A stretch of DNA of 10,949 bases from Xanthobacteraceae bacterium (GTDB taxonomy: Bacteria; Pseudomonadota; Alphaproteobacteria; Rhizobiales; Xanthobacteraceae). The notes under the pieces are model-generated. The model made no database searches and was not told where the DNA came from. It saw only the letters and a list, made by a program, of their open reading frames with translations. Shown piece after piece: positions 1-6,794 of the stretch (position 1 is the first letter of the stretch; every line of letters starts with the position of its first letter). The stretch spans positions 1-10,949 of the forward strand of contig JASHYD010001196.1 in the NCBI GenBank assembly GCA_030043175.1, in the 5' to 3' direction. The translations under genes and the position numbers were made by a program.

Positions 1-41
1 CGAAGCGCCTCGACAACGGCAATGGGAACGGGTGTACTCAT
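1..41 (-). CDS. N-terminus of an SOS-controlled gene, cut by the window edge
   Basis: An ATG at 41-39 on the minus strand opens a frame reading MSTPVPIAVVEALR before the window ends. No clear Shine-Dalgarno sequence precedes the ATG. The call rests on the promoter just upstream: a perfect TTGACA hexamer and an AATAAT hexamer overlapped by a GTTC-N7-GTTC LexA operator, giving an untranslated leader of about 27 bases. Fourteen residues cannot identify the product. The VVEALR stretch followed by the edge would fit ImuA, whose N-terminus often carries an ALR..I..LE pattern, and imuA-imuB-dnaE2 mutagenesis cassettes are typical LexA targets in alphaproteobacteria, sometimes next to a lexA gene. 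That identity is only an inference; any other SOS gene is possible. Confidence 0.5.
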   Translation of the reverse strand, partial: MSTPVPIAVVEAL

Positions 42-70
42 GTCGTTGTAAGCTGTTTCTAGAACCAAGT

Positions 71-105
71 GTTCATTATTTGTTCTCGCCGTGTCGGGTT
101 GTCAA
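71..105 (-). promoter_or_regulatory. SOS-regulated promoter with LexA box for the gene at the left edge
   Basis: On the minus strand a perfect -35 hexamer TTGACA (105-100) is followed after 19 bases by AATAAT (80-75), five of six matches to TATAAT. The plus strand reads GTTC (71-74), seven bases, GTTC (82-85), which is the alphaproteobacterial LexA operator. The operator covers the -10 element, so bound LexA would block polymerase. A GAAC at 62-65 lies five bases beyond the box. The 19-base spacer is longer than ideal. Confidence 0.68.
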
Positions 106-610
106 TGGACGCGGCATTCTTCAACGATTGTGCAACGCCGAGTGCTAGAGATTCTCGCCCGCAAGCCGCGCGGCGTTACTGGGGCGATCTGCTTGTATTC
201 GCAGATGGGTTTGACATGAACGCGCCGCTGTCGTTGGCGAGTCAGTCGAGGCTCGCGATCGAGGTCGTCCGCTTCTGGATCGCGATCCAAGCACGAAGAG
301 CGATTGAATGGCGGCGACTACCGCGCTCTATGACCTGAGGCCACCGGACGCGGCCGTTCAGCCTGCCGCCGCATGCTGGACCGGGCGAGCCGGATGTTGG
401 GGCGATTGCCGCCGAAGCGACTTCTAATGCACCGCACAATTCCAATAGTCATGCGGTTCTCTGTGGTCATCTTGCACCGGGCATCTGGCCGCCGTAAGTC
501 CGCCGGTCCATGTGATCCAAGCCGGCAAGCGGCTCGCAGAACGAAAACGACCCGGTGTCAATCAACGCGTATTCGCAGGCGTAGGTAGATCGCCCCGCTC
601 ACAGTAAGGC
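106..610. other. about 500-base stretch with no convincing gene
   Basis: Short open frames exist on both strands, but none has a recognisable product, a ribosome binding site or strong third-position GC bias. No tRNA-like cloverleaf, tandem repeat or clear inverted repeat was seen. The stretch separates the 3' end of lexA from the SOS promoter of the left-edge gene. Confidence 0.5.
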
Positions 611-639
611 TAAAAGAAAAATCGAGGGGCAGCACTCAA
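611..639 (-). terminator. weak candidate intrinsic terminator of lexA
   Basis: On the minus strand TTGAG (639-635) can pair with CTCGA (626-622), five pairs including one G-U, with an 8-base loop. The T-rich tract TTTTTCTTTTA follows directly at 621-611. The stem is short and overlaps the lexA stop codon, so termination may be weak. The T-tract is the main support. Confidence 0.3.
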
Positions 640-1340
640 TATCGTCTGAACAGTCCCACCAGTTTGCCCTGGATTCGCACCCGGTTCGGCGGGAGGATTC
701 GCACCTCATAAGAGGTATTGGCGGGTTCCAGCGCAATTGACGCGCCGCGGCGCCGGAAACGCTTTAAGGTCGCCTCCTCTTCGTCGATTAGTGCGACCAC
801 GATGTCGCCGGTATCCGCGCCGTCGCTTTTCTTGATCAGGGCAATGTCGCCATCCAGGATGCCGGCATCGATCATCGAATCGCCGCGCACCTCCAGAGCG
901 AAATGCTCGCCCGCGGAGAGCAGATCCGCCGGCATGTTGATCACGTTGCTCTTGTTCTGGATCGCTTCGATCGGCGTGCCGGCAGCAATGCGTCCCATCA
1001 CCGGGACGGCGACCGGCCGGGTATGATCCTCGTCCGGGGACGGCGTGCGGACCCGTCCGAGATTGCCTTCGATGACATTCGGCACGAAGCCGCGCGACCG
1101 GCCATTGGTGACGCCGTGGCTGACTGATTCCGGCAGCTTGATCACCTCGATGGCGCGCGCCCGGTTCGGCAGGCGGCGGATAAAGCCCCGTTCCTCCAGC
1201 GCCGTAATCAGGCGGTGGATACCCGATTTTGAGCGCAGATCGAGAGCCTCCTTCATTTCGTCGAACGAGGGCGGTACTCCTGCCTCCTTCAATCGCTCGT
1301 GGATGAAGCGCAAGAGCTCGTATTGTTTGCGAGTCAGCAT
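636..1340 (-). CDS. lexA: LexA, SOS-response transcriptional repressor (autoprotease)
   Basis: The product is 234 residues, as expected for alphaproteobacterial LexA (longer than the 202 residues of E. coli). Residues 1-65 form the winged-helix DNA-binding domain ([17 protein letters not shown], then [19 protein letters not shown]). A longer linker than in E. coli follows. The C-terminal S24 peptidase domain has the cleavage site Ala120-Gly121 (GRIAAGTP), nucleophile Ser155 in RGDSM and catalytic Lys193 in ATLKRF. The cleavage-to-serine distance of 35 equals that in E. coli. RecA-ssDNA filaments trigger self-cleavage and derepress SOS genes. The ATG at 1340 has a GGAGG sequence nine bases upstream. 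The gene follows moeA but has its own promoter with an SOS box, so it is autoregulated. Confidence 0.97.
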   Translation of the reverse strand: MLTRKQYELLRFIHERLKEAGVPPSFDEMKEALDLRSKSGIHRLITALEERGFIRRLPNRARAIEVIKLPESVSHGVTNGRSRGFVPNVIEGNLGRVRTPSPDEDHTRPVAVPVMGRIAAGTPIEAIQNKSNVINMPADLLSAGEHFALEVRGDSMIDAGILDGDIALIKKSDGADTGDIVVALIDEEEATLKRFRRRGASIALEPANTSYEVRILPPNRVRIQGKLVGLFRRY

Positions 1341-1349
1341 TTCTCAAGC

Positions 1350-1354
1350 CCTCC
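1350..1354 (-). promoter_or_regulatory. ribosome binding site of lexA
   Basis: A perfect GGAGG lies nine bases before the ATG at 1340, inside a longer purine run, and fixes this start. Confidence 0.7.
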
Positions 1355-1402
1355 CCCGGTTTTTCCGATCGCCACAGGCCGCCCAAAACAAATCATGAAC
1401 GG

Positions 1403-1431
1403 ACAGTATCCGTTCCATATGTGTTCTGCAA
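1403..1431 (-). promoter_or_regulatory. lexA promoter with alphaproteobacterial SOS box
   Basis: On the minus strand TTGCAG (1431-1426) and TACTGT (1408-1403) are separated by exactly 17 bases. Between them the plus strand reads GTTC (1412-1415), seven bases, GTTC (1423-1426), the LexA operator of alphaproteobacteria. An additional GAAC at 1397-1400 lies just downstream of the -10. The promoter starts 28 bases after the moeA stop codon. It would give a leader of about 55 bases and negative autoregulation of lexA. Confidence 0.82.
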
Positions 1432-1458
1432 CCATTTAATTTCCGGTGAACAACGCTG

Positions 1459-2670
1459 TCAAAATTCAAGATGGATGATGTCGCAAGGTGCGCCCGGTTC
1501 CGCAGCCGTGGCGAAGGGCTCGCGAATGATCAAGCAATCGGCGCGGGCGAGTGTGACCTGCAGGGAGCTGTCCTGCTTGCCAAAGGGGTCAACCACCGTC
1601 CTGCCGTCCGGCGTGGTTGTGAGGGTGGCTCGCATATACTCGGCGCGCCCATCGTTGGCGCCTAGCGCGCGGCCGAGCACGGCGCGTGCCGTAGGCAGCG
1701 AGATATCCTTGCGTCCGGCGAGCTTGCGCAGCAATGGCACCAGAAACAGCACTGCGCAAACGAAAGACGACACGCTATTGCCGGGCAGCCCCAGTACGCT
1801 CATCCCTTCCAATCGTCCATGCATGAGGGGTTTGCCGGGACGCATTGCGACGTTCCAGAACGACAGCCCCACGCCCTCCGACACAAACGCCCGCTGGACC
1901 AAGTCATAATCCCCGACCGATGCCCCCCCCGTCGTGACCAGCACGTCGGCGCCCGCAGCCCGGGCGCGCCGCACCGCCGCGACAGTCGCGTCGAGACGGT
2001 CCGGGACGACCCCCAGATCGAGCGCTTCGGTACCTTCGCGGTTACCAATTGCCATCAGGGCAAAGCTGTTGGAAGAAACGATCTGGCCCGGCGCCGGAGG
2101 GGTGCCCGGCGCCACCAGTTCATCTCCGGTGGCGAGCACCGCCATGCGCGGGCGGCGGTGGACCGGCACGGTCGCGTGGTTCATCGCGCCGGCTAGCGCG
2201 ATGTCGCGCGCGGTGAGAGGACGCCCCGCGGCGAGCAGTGCTGCGCCGGCGGTGAAATCGAATCCTTCCGGGCGAACGTAGCGGCCCCTGCTTTCCGCCC
2301 GTTTGATGGCGACCACGTCACCTTCGCGCGTGGTGATCTCCTGGATCACCACCGTGTCCGTGCCGCGCGGCATCACCCCGCCGGTGAAGATCCGGGCCGC
2401 CTCGCCGGGGCCGATCTCGCGATCGAACGGGCGTCCCGCCGCGACCTCGCCGACCACGGTGAGATGCACCGGCGCTGTCGCCACGTCGCCCGCGCGCACC
2501 GCATAGCCGTCCATGGCCGAGACGTCGGCCGGCGGTTGAGTGCGCAGCGCCACGAGATCGCTGGCGAGCACGCGGCCGCACCCGTTAACGAGGGCGGCCG
2601 GCTCCGCCGGCAACGGCGCCACGTCCGCCAGCACGAGCGCCAGAGCCTCGGCGACCGAGAGCATAGCCAC
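1459..2670 (-). CDS. moeA: MoeA, molybdopterin molybdotransferase
   Basis: MoeA inserts molybdate into adenylylated molybdopterin to finish the molybdenum cofactor in the cytoplasm. The protein has 403 residues, normal for the family. Visible signatures are PPADVSAMDGYAV (residues 47-58, with Asp54 at the place of the conserved active-site aspartate), RIFTGGVMPRGTDTVV (93-108), TGDEL (181-185), TTGGASVGDYD (246-256), MRPGKP (277-281) and GLPGNSVSS (294-302). The start is GTG at 2670, two bases after the moaC stop, with GAGG ten bases upstream. An ATG two codons later (2664) is the alternative, but it lies too far from the GAGG. The tight spacing implies translational coupling with moaC. lexA follows downstream from a separate promoter. 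Confidence 0.96.
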   Translation of the reverse strand: MAMLSVAEALALVLADVAPLPAEPAALVNGCGRVLASDLVALRTQPPADVSAMDGYAVRAGDVATAPVHLTVVGEVAAGRPFDREIGPGEAARIFTGGVMPRGTDTVVIQEITTREGDVVAIKRAESRGRYVRPEGFDFTAGAALLAAGRPLTARDIALAGAMNHATVPVHRRPRMAVLATGDELVAPGTPPAPGQIVSSNSFALMAIGNREGTEALDLGVVPDRLDATVAAVRRARAAGADVLVTTGGASVGDYDLVQRAFVSEGVGLSFWNVAMRPGKPLMHGRLEGMSVLGLPGNSVSSFVCAVLFLVPLLRKLAGRKDISLPTARAVLGRALGANDGRAEYMRATLTTTPDGRTVVDPFGKQDSSLQVTLARADCLIIREPFATAAEPGAPCDIIHLEF

Positions 2671-2672
2671 GG

Positions 2673-3152
2673 CTAGGTTCCCTCAGCCCGGTAATGGCCG
2701 GATTTCCCGCCGGTTTTCTCGATGAGCCGGATCATCTCGATGGCGACGCCGCGCTCGACGGCCTTGACCATGTCGTAGACCGTGAGGCACGCGACCGACA
2801 CGGCGGTGAGCGCTTCCATCTCGACGCCGGTCTGCCCCGTGACCTTGACGGTAGCACGCACCGCAAGCCCGTTGCGTTCCGGCGCGATGTCGATTTCGAC
2901 CTTGGTGATCGCGAGCGGATGACAAAGTGGAATGAGTTCATGCGTCTTTTTCGCCGCCATGATGCCGGCGATGCGGGCTGCGCCGAGCACGTCGCCTTTC
3001 TTGGCATTGCCGGAGCGGACGAGATCGAGCGTCGCCGGGCTCATGCGCACGAAGCCGGCCGCGACCGCGACACGTTCGGTCGCGGGCTTTGACGATACGT
3101 CGACCATGCGGGCGCTGCCGCCGCGATCGATATGGGTGAGCGCCTTCGCCAC
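2673..3152 (-). CDS. moaC: MoaC, cyclic pyranopterin monophosphate synthase
   Basis: MoaC converts the MoaA product (3',8-cyclo-GTP) to cyclic pyranopterin monophosphate in the first stage of molybdenum cofactor synthesis. At 159 residues it matches the family (161 in E. coli). Recognisable segments are ARMVDVS near the N-terminus, [20 protein letters not shown] (51-70), LIPLCHP (73-79), [17 protein letters not shown] (105-121) and YDMVKAV (126-132), with Asp127 and Lys130 at the active-site positions. The start is GTG at 3152, three bases beyond the trpC stop. No strong Shine-Dalgarno sequence is visible, so coupling to trpC translation is likely. No in-frame ATG gives a complete protein. 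Confidence 0.96.
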   Translation of the reverse strand: MAKALTHIDRGGSARMVDVSSKPATERVAVAAGFVRMSPATLDLVRSGNAKKGDVLGAARIAGIMAAKKTHELIPLCHPLAITKVEIDIAPERNGLAVRATVKVTGQTGVEMEALTAVSVACLTVYDMVKAVERGVAIEMIRLIEKTGGKSGHYRAEGT

Positions 3153-3155
3153 GGC

Positions 3156-3974
3156 TCAGCGCGCCAGCGTCGTGCGCGCCGGTTCGCGGGCAAGGAGCGC
3201 CCGCGTCGCCCCCGCCACGTCGGCCTGCCGCATCAGGCTTTCGCCGACCAGGAATGTCGAAATGCCGCCGGCTGCCAGTCGCGCCATATCGGCCGGCGTG
3301 AAGATGCCGCTTTCGCCCACCACCACGTGATCGCGCGCGGCCATCGGGACGAGACGCTCGGCGACGTCAAGCGAAGTGACGAATGTCTTGAGGTCACGGT
3401 TGTTGATGCCGATGAGTCGCGATGTCAGGCGCGAGGCGCGCGCCATTTCGGCTTCGTCATGAATTTCGAGGAGCGCGTCCATGCCGAGCGCGAAGGCTTC
3501 GGCCTCGATCTCCCGCGCGGCGCCGTCATCGAGCGCCGCCATGATGATGAGGATGCAGTCAGCGCCGATCGCGCGCGCCTCCGCCACCTGATAAGGGTCG
3601 TACATGAAGTCCTTGCGCAGGACCGGGAGCCGGGTGGCGTGGCGCGCCGCGGTCAGATGCTCCGGCGCACCTTGGAACGAGGGCGCATCGGTCAGGACCG
3701 AGAGGCAGGCGGCGCCGCCTGCTTCATAGGCCCGCGCCAGCACCGCCGGATCGAAGTCGGTGCGGATCAGGCCCTTGGACGGGCTCGCCTTCTTGATCTC
3801 GGCGATGAGGGCGTATTCGCCGGCTGCGATCCGCCGTTCGATCGCGGCCAGAAAGCCGCGGGGTGGGGAGGCGGCCTTGACGGCGGCCTCAATCGCACTG
3901 CGCGGGCGCACGCGCTTCGCCGCCGCGATCTCCTCGCGTTTGTAGGCTTCGATGCGGGCGAGAATGTCGACCAT
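3156..3974 (-). CDS. trpC: TrpC, indole-3-glycerol phosphate synthase
   Basis: TrpC closes carboxyphenylamino-deoxyribulose phosphate to indole-3-glycerol phosphate, the fourth step of tryptophan synthesis. The TIM-barrel protein has 272 residues and is monofunctional; no TrpF domain is attached. Conserved elements include [11 protein letters not shown] (58-68, Glu59 and Lys61), VLRKDF (118-123, general-acid Lys121), LLEIHDE (168-174, Glu170), GINNRDL (189-195, Asn191), VGESGI (219-224) and FLVGESLM (241-248). The ATG at 3974 is chosen because it opens with [20 protein letters not shown], the usual family N-terminus. The frame stays open to an ATG at 4043, but that extension looks non-coding. 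No good ribosome binding site is visible. moaC follows after three bases. A 313-base spacer separates the gene from trpD. Confidence 0.96.
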   Translation of the reverse strand: MVDILARIEAYKREEIAAAKRVRPRSAIEAAVKAASPPRGFLAAIERRIAAGEYALIAEIKKASPSKGLIRTDFDPAVLARAYEAGGAACLSVLTDAPSFQGAPEHLTAARHATRLPVLRKDFMYDPYQVAEARAIGADCILIIMAALDDGAAREIEAEAFALGMDALLEIHDEAEMARASRLTSRLIGINNRDLKTFVTSLDVAERLVPMAARDHVVVGESGIFTPADMARLAAGGISTFLVGESLMRQADVAGATRALLAREPARTTLAR

Positions 3975-4020
3975 AAGTTTGGATAGCGGCGTATGCGGTG
4001 TGAGTCCACAACATTGGAGG

Positions 4021-4039
4021 GGACGCCCAGGCGGCGTCC
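4021..4039 (-). repeat. hairpin in the leader region upstream of trpC
   Basis: GGACGCC (4021-4027) and GGCGTCC (4033-4039) form a perfect 7-pair stem with a 5-base loop. It lies 47 bases upstream of the trpC start on the transcribed strand. No T-tract follows, so it is not a classical intrinsic terminator. It could be a leader-RNA element. Confidence 0.5.
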
Positions 4040-4059
4040 TCAAACGTCGGCGCCCGCAA

Positions 4060-4100
4060 CAGCGACGGCGGTTGCCCGGCCTGCTCCCCGGCTGTCGCCG
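4060..4100 (-). repeat. imperfect stem in the trpC upstream region
   Basis: Positions 4100-4091 and 4069-4060 can pair over ten positions in the minus-strand RNA, with one G-U pair and one A-C mismatch, around a 21-base GC-rich loop. The stem lies between two perfect hairpins and may belong to the same structured leader. Confidence 0.3.
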
Positions 4101-4121
4101 ACCGGATCGGTTACTTTCTAA

Positions 4122-4158
4122 GTCCGCGGGGCGACCAGGAGGGTCGTAGCCCGCGGAC
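4122..4158 (-). repeat. strong long hairpin between trpD and trpC
   Basis: GTCCGCGGG (4122-4130) pairs perfectly with CCCGCGGAC (4150-4158), and inside it CGACC (4132-4136) pairs with GGTCG (4142-4146), with a small asymmetric internal loop. In the minus-strand transcript the apical loop reads CUCCU, an anti-Shine-Dalgarno-like sequence. No T-tract follows, so Rho-independent termination is unlikely on either strand. It lies 130 bases past the trpD stop and about 150 bases before trpC. Confidence 0.6.
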
Positions 4159-4287
4159 CATCAGCCCGGTTGGGATGGATTTAACATCTTGTGCGACAGC
4201 AGATGCACACGACAATTGTAGGCCAAATCGGTGAATCATGCTTGCAGACGGCCGGTTAGAGGCGCGGCCCGGTGCCACCCTTTGCTC

Positions 4288-5313
4288 TCATTGATCCGCC
4301 CGGCCATTCGAGACAGCAATCAGCCGGTCGAGGCAGGCCTCGGCTGCGCCGGAATCGATGGCGTGCTCGGCGAGCCGCATGCCGTCGTAAAGCATCTTCG
4401 CTTTCGCCGCGACCATCAGCGCGGCGGCGGCGTTGAGTACGGCGACGTCCCGATAGGGGCCCTTGCCGCCTTCGAGCACCGCCTTGAGGGCCACCGCGTT
4501 AGCCGTGGCGTCTCCGCCGCGCAGCGCTTCCGGCTTGACGCGCGCGATTCCGAGGCTTTCAGGCTCGATCTCAAACGTCCTCACCTTGCCGTGTTCCAGC
4601 GCCGCAACGGCGGTCGGTCCGGCGGTAGTGATCTCGTCGAGGCCGTCGGAGCCGTGCACCACATAGGCGCGCTCGGAACCGAGATTTTTCAGCACATGGG
4701 CGAGCGGCTCGACCCATTGGCGCGAAAACACGCCGACCATCTGGCGTTTCACGCCAGCCGGGTTCGACAGCGGCCCTAGCAGGTTGAAGATAGTGCGGGT
4801 GCCGAGCTCGACGCGGGTCGGGCCAACATGCTTCATGGCGGGATGATGCGATGGCGCGAACATGAAGCCGACCCCGGCGTTGCGGATGCAGGCACTAATC
4901 ATTTCCGGCGGGATATCGATCTTGACGCCGAGCGCCGTCAATACGTCCGCCGCGCCCGATCGCGACGACAAGGCGCGATTGCCATGCTTGGCGACCGGCA
5001 CGCCGGCGCCGGCGACGATGAAAGCCGCGCAGGTTGAAATGTTGTAGGAGCCTGAGGCATCGCCGCCGGTGCCGACGACGTCGATTGCATTCTCCGGAGC
5101 GTCGACGGTGAGCATCTTGGCCCGCATGGCCGTGACGGCGCCGGTGATTTCGTCGACCGTCTCGCCGCGCATCCGCAGGCCCATCAGCAATGCGCCGATC
5201 TGCGCCGGCGTCACCTCGCCGGACATCATGCTGTCGAATGCCTCACGAGCGGTTTCGCGCGACAAGGTTGCGCCGGACGCCACCTGACCGATCAGCGCCT
5301 TGATCTCGACCAT
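4288..5313 (-). CDS. trpD: TrpD, anthranilate phosphoribosyltransferase
   Basis: TrpD transfers phosphoribose from PRPP to anthranilate, the second step of tryptophan synthesis. The protein has 341 residues, the standard length of the monofunctional enzyme. Family signatures are the PRPP-binding loop VGTGGD (80-85), SYNIST (89-94), [12 protein letters not shown] (109-120), the anthranilate-contacting stretch [16 protein letters not shown] (158-173) with [10 protein letters not shown] (176-185), and the acidic metal site SDGLDE (222-227). The ATG at 5313 gives a typical N-terminus, although the Shine-Dalgarno match is poor. trpG ends 96 bases upstream, with no terminator seen between them, so the two are probably one transcript. 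trpC lies 313 bases downstream, so its expression may be partly separate. Confidence 0.97.
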   Translation of the reverse strand: MVEIKALIGQVASGATLSRETAREAFDSMMSGEVTPAQIGALLMGLRMRGETVDEITGAVTAMRAKMLTVDAPENAIDVVGTGGDASGSYNISTCAAFIVAGAGVPVAKHGNRALSSRSGAADVLTALGVKIDIPPEMISACIRNAGVGFMFAPSHHPAMKHVGPTRVELGTRTIFNLLGPLSNPAGVKRQMVGVFSRQWVEPLAHVLKNLGSERAYVVHGSDGLDEITTAGPTAVAALEHGKVRTFEIEPESLGIARVKPEALRGGDATANAVALKAVLEGGKGPYRDVAVLNAAAALMVAAKAKMLYDGMRLAEHAIDSGAAEACLDRLIAVSNGRADQ

Positions 5314-5409
5314 GGTGCCCCAGTCCGCTTGATTTTCCGCATGACATGGATTGGAGAACTCTGCAATTTACAGCTGGCGGATGCAAGGTCGGAATAAATC
5401 ATCACAATA

Positions 5410-6024
5410 CTATTGGGGCCGACGGCGGCCCGAGCCCGCATTCCAGTCTGCTGCGATGTCGAGAAAATTCTTCAAAATAAGGTGTCCGTGCTCGGATGCG
5501 ATGCTTTCGGGATGGAATTGAACGCCGTGCACCGGCAACTTGCGATGGGCGAGACCCATGACGAGGCGTCCATCGGTCTCCGCCGTTACGGTGAGGTCAT
5601 CCGGCATGGTGCCATAATCAACCACCAGGGAGTGATAGCGCGTCGCCAGGAACGGTCCGTTGATGCCGCGGAACACCCCCTCGCCGCGGTGGCGAATCTC
5701 GGAGAGCTTGCCGTGCACCGGCGTCGGCGCCCGCATCACGTTGCCGCCGAACGCCTGACCGATTGCCTGATGCCCAAGGCAGACGCCGAACACAGGGATG
5801 GTAGAAGCGGCGGCGGCGATCAATTCCAAGCAAATACCCGCTTCATTGGGGGTGCAGGGCCCCGGGGAAAGCACGATCGCATCGGGAGCTGCCGCGACCA
5901 CGTCCGCTGCCGCGACCTTGTCATTGCGGTGCACCACGACGTCCGCGCCTAGCTCGCCGAGGTAATGAACGAGGTTGAAGGTGAAGCTGTCGTAGTTGTC
6001 GATGAGGACGACCGATGCATCCAT
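5410..6024 (-). CDS. trpG: TrpG, anthranilate synthase glutamine amidotransferase subunit
   Basis: TrpG hydrolyses glutamine and passes ammonia to TrpE for anthranilate formation. It has 204 residues and the class I glutamine amidotransferase triad: Cys82 in VFGVCLGHQAIGQ, His171 and Glu173 in VQFHPES. The oxyanion and binding motifs LSPGPCTPNEAG (52-63) and TRYHSLVV (128-135) are present. The ATG at 6024 is chosen because GAGGG stands four bases upstream and because the protein then begins MDASVVLIDNYDSFTFNLV, the family N-terminus. The open frame extends to 6177, but that part does not look like the family. A pabA role in folate synthesis cannot be excluded. trpE is not next to it. A weak possible promoter is TTGACG (6213-6208), 18 bases, TAAGAG (6189-6184). 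Confidence 0.95.
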   Translation of the reverse strand: MDASVVLIDNYDSFTFNLVHYLGELGADVVVHRNDKVAAADVVAAAPDAIVLSPGPCTPNEAGICLELIAAAASTIPVFGVCLGHQAIGQAFGGNVMRAPTPVHGKLSEIRHRGEGVFRGINGPFLATRYHSLVVDYGTMPDDLTVTAETDGRLVMGLAHRKLPVHGVQFHPESIASEHGHLILKNFLDIAADWNAGSGRRRPQ

Positions 6025-6028
6025 GTCA

Positions 6029-6033
6029 CCCTC
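6029..6033 (-). promoter_or_regulatory. ribosome binding site that fixes the trpG start
   Basis: GAGGG lies four bases before the ATG at 6024. No comparable site precedes the ATG at 6177, which favours the shorter 204-residue protein. Confidence 0.7.
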
Positions 6034-6079
6034 GCCTGGCTTGGACTGCGGGCATTTTGCCTCCTCACCTGCGCCTCGC

Positions 6080-6140
6080 AGCGCCAGCGGTCCTAAGGGG
6101 GAGTTCGGAACGGGATGGGTCGGCGGAGGCCGCCCACGCC
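6080..6140 (-). other. segment resembling part of 5S rRNA, upstream of trpG
   Basis: On the minus strand the sequence ACCCATCCCGTTCCGAACTC (6120-6101) strongly resembles the loop B/helix III core of bacterial 5S rRNA (for example ACCCGATCCCATTCCGAACTC as recalled from memory). Just before it GGCGG and CCGCC (6134-6122) form a short helix, and after it come TTAGG and CGCTGGCGCTG, loosely like the 5S TTAAG and CAGCGCC stretch. Outer 5S helices were not found, so this is not a full 5S gene. It may be chance, a remnant or a structured leader of trpG. Confidence 0.25.
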
Positions 6141-6781
6141 TCCCGGTTGACACGATCCTTGATCCCAACTCAAGCAATGGGGGCTCTTAGCCGCGCCGCC
6201 CCGTCAACGTCAAGGCAGTCGAATTGCGTCGACCGTGCGGCAGATCGCGCCCGATCATCGATCCTATGCTCATATCCCCCGCTCGGGGCGCCGCCCTAGG
6301 AGCGAAGGAAAAAAAACATGGGATGACGCCAAAAGACCATCGGACTCGCGAACGTGCACCCACGCCTGCGGCCCCGCCGCGACGAGCTGGCCGGCCGCTT
6401 GCCCGCCGTATCGTGAACATTGCTGATGGACGAAGTCGTTCGGCGCACTCGAAGCGCTGACCAGGTCGATTTTGGAATGGAGGAGCGCAAGACCGCTCTG
6501 CTCGTTGCGACGTCGATAAGGCGATCAGCTTTGCTGATCGCATGGTTGTCAGGGCCGCCCATCCGGGAAGGGTCCGCGAAATCATCCGAATCGACCTGCC
6601 CAGGCCAACCTGGGGAGCGCGATGGGTCCCCCCGCGACCGAGTGCCGCCGCTGTCCAGGGCACAGCGGCGAGAAAACGAGTCCCGGGGCGAGTCCTTGCC
6701 GCAAGAATGACTTAATCAATACTACGCTCGCCGACCGTGCAGCCGTTCGCGCAACGGGTTGGGGTAGCTGGCGCGTCATTT
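6141..6781. other. divergent intergenic region, no convincing gene
   Basis: This lies between the divergently oriented trpG and the YXWGXW-protein gene. Open frames on both strands encode basic, low-complexity peptides with no recognised family. One on the plus strand (6324-6460, 45 residues) has only about 55 percent GC at third positions, which argues against coding. The stretch holds a perfect palindrome at 6521-6541, a TTGACG direct repeat at 6202-6213 and an A-run at 6309-6316. Promoters for both flanking genes should lie here, but none is strong by eye. Confidence 0.45.
6521..6541. repeat. perfect 9-base inverted repeat with 3-base centre
   Basis: GCGATCAGC (6521-6529), TTT, GCTGATCGC (6533-6541) is a perfect inverted repeat. 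No T-tract follows on either strand, so a terminator is unlikely. It could be a regulator-binding site, but it stands about 250 bases from the nearest start codon. Confidence 0.55.
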
Positions 6782-6787
6782 GGGGAG
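6782..6787 (+). promoter_or_regulatory. ribosome binding site of the YXWGXW-repeat gene
   Basis: GGGGAG lies seven bases before the ATG at 6795. It selects that ATG over the in-frame TTG at 6780, which overlaps the site. Confidence 0.75.
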
Positions 6788-6794
6788 AATCATC

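Noticed and set aside
69..588. small open frames on both strands left of lexA
   Set aside because: They lack ribosome binding sites, codon bias and recognisable products; one begins inside the SOS operator.
3132..3986. 284-codon plus-strand open frame opposite trpC
   Set aside because: It is antisense to a clearly identified trpC and reads as Arg/Asp/Gly-rich sequence typical of the complement of GC-rich coding DNA.
4117..4196. possible Trp leader peptides before trpC (an 8-codon frame at 4196 and a 16-codon frame at 4167, minus strand)
   Set aside because: They contain no Trp codon and one Trp codon respectively, and no terminator with a T-tract follows, so classical tryptophan attenuation is not supported.
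4231..4779. 182-codon plus-strand open frame over the trpD end
   Set aside because: It is a complement shadow of trpD and has no recognisable domains.
5413..5952. 179-codon plus-strand open frame opposite trpG
   Set aside because: It lies fully within trpG, which has all catalytic residues; no ribosome binding site or family signature was seen.
6187..6663. 158-codon minus-strand open frame upstream of trpG
   Set aside because: It is Arg/Ser/Ala-rich without recognised motifs, has no ribosome binding site and includes the palindrome; more likely non-coding.
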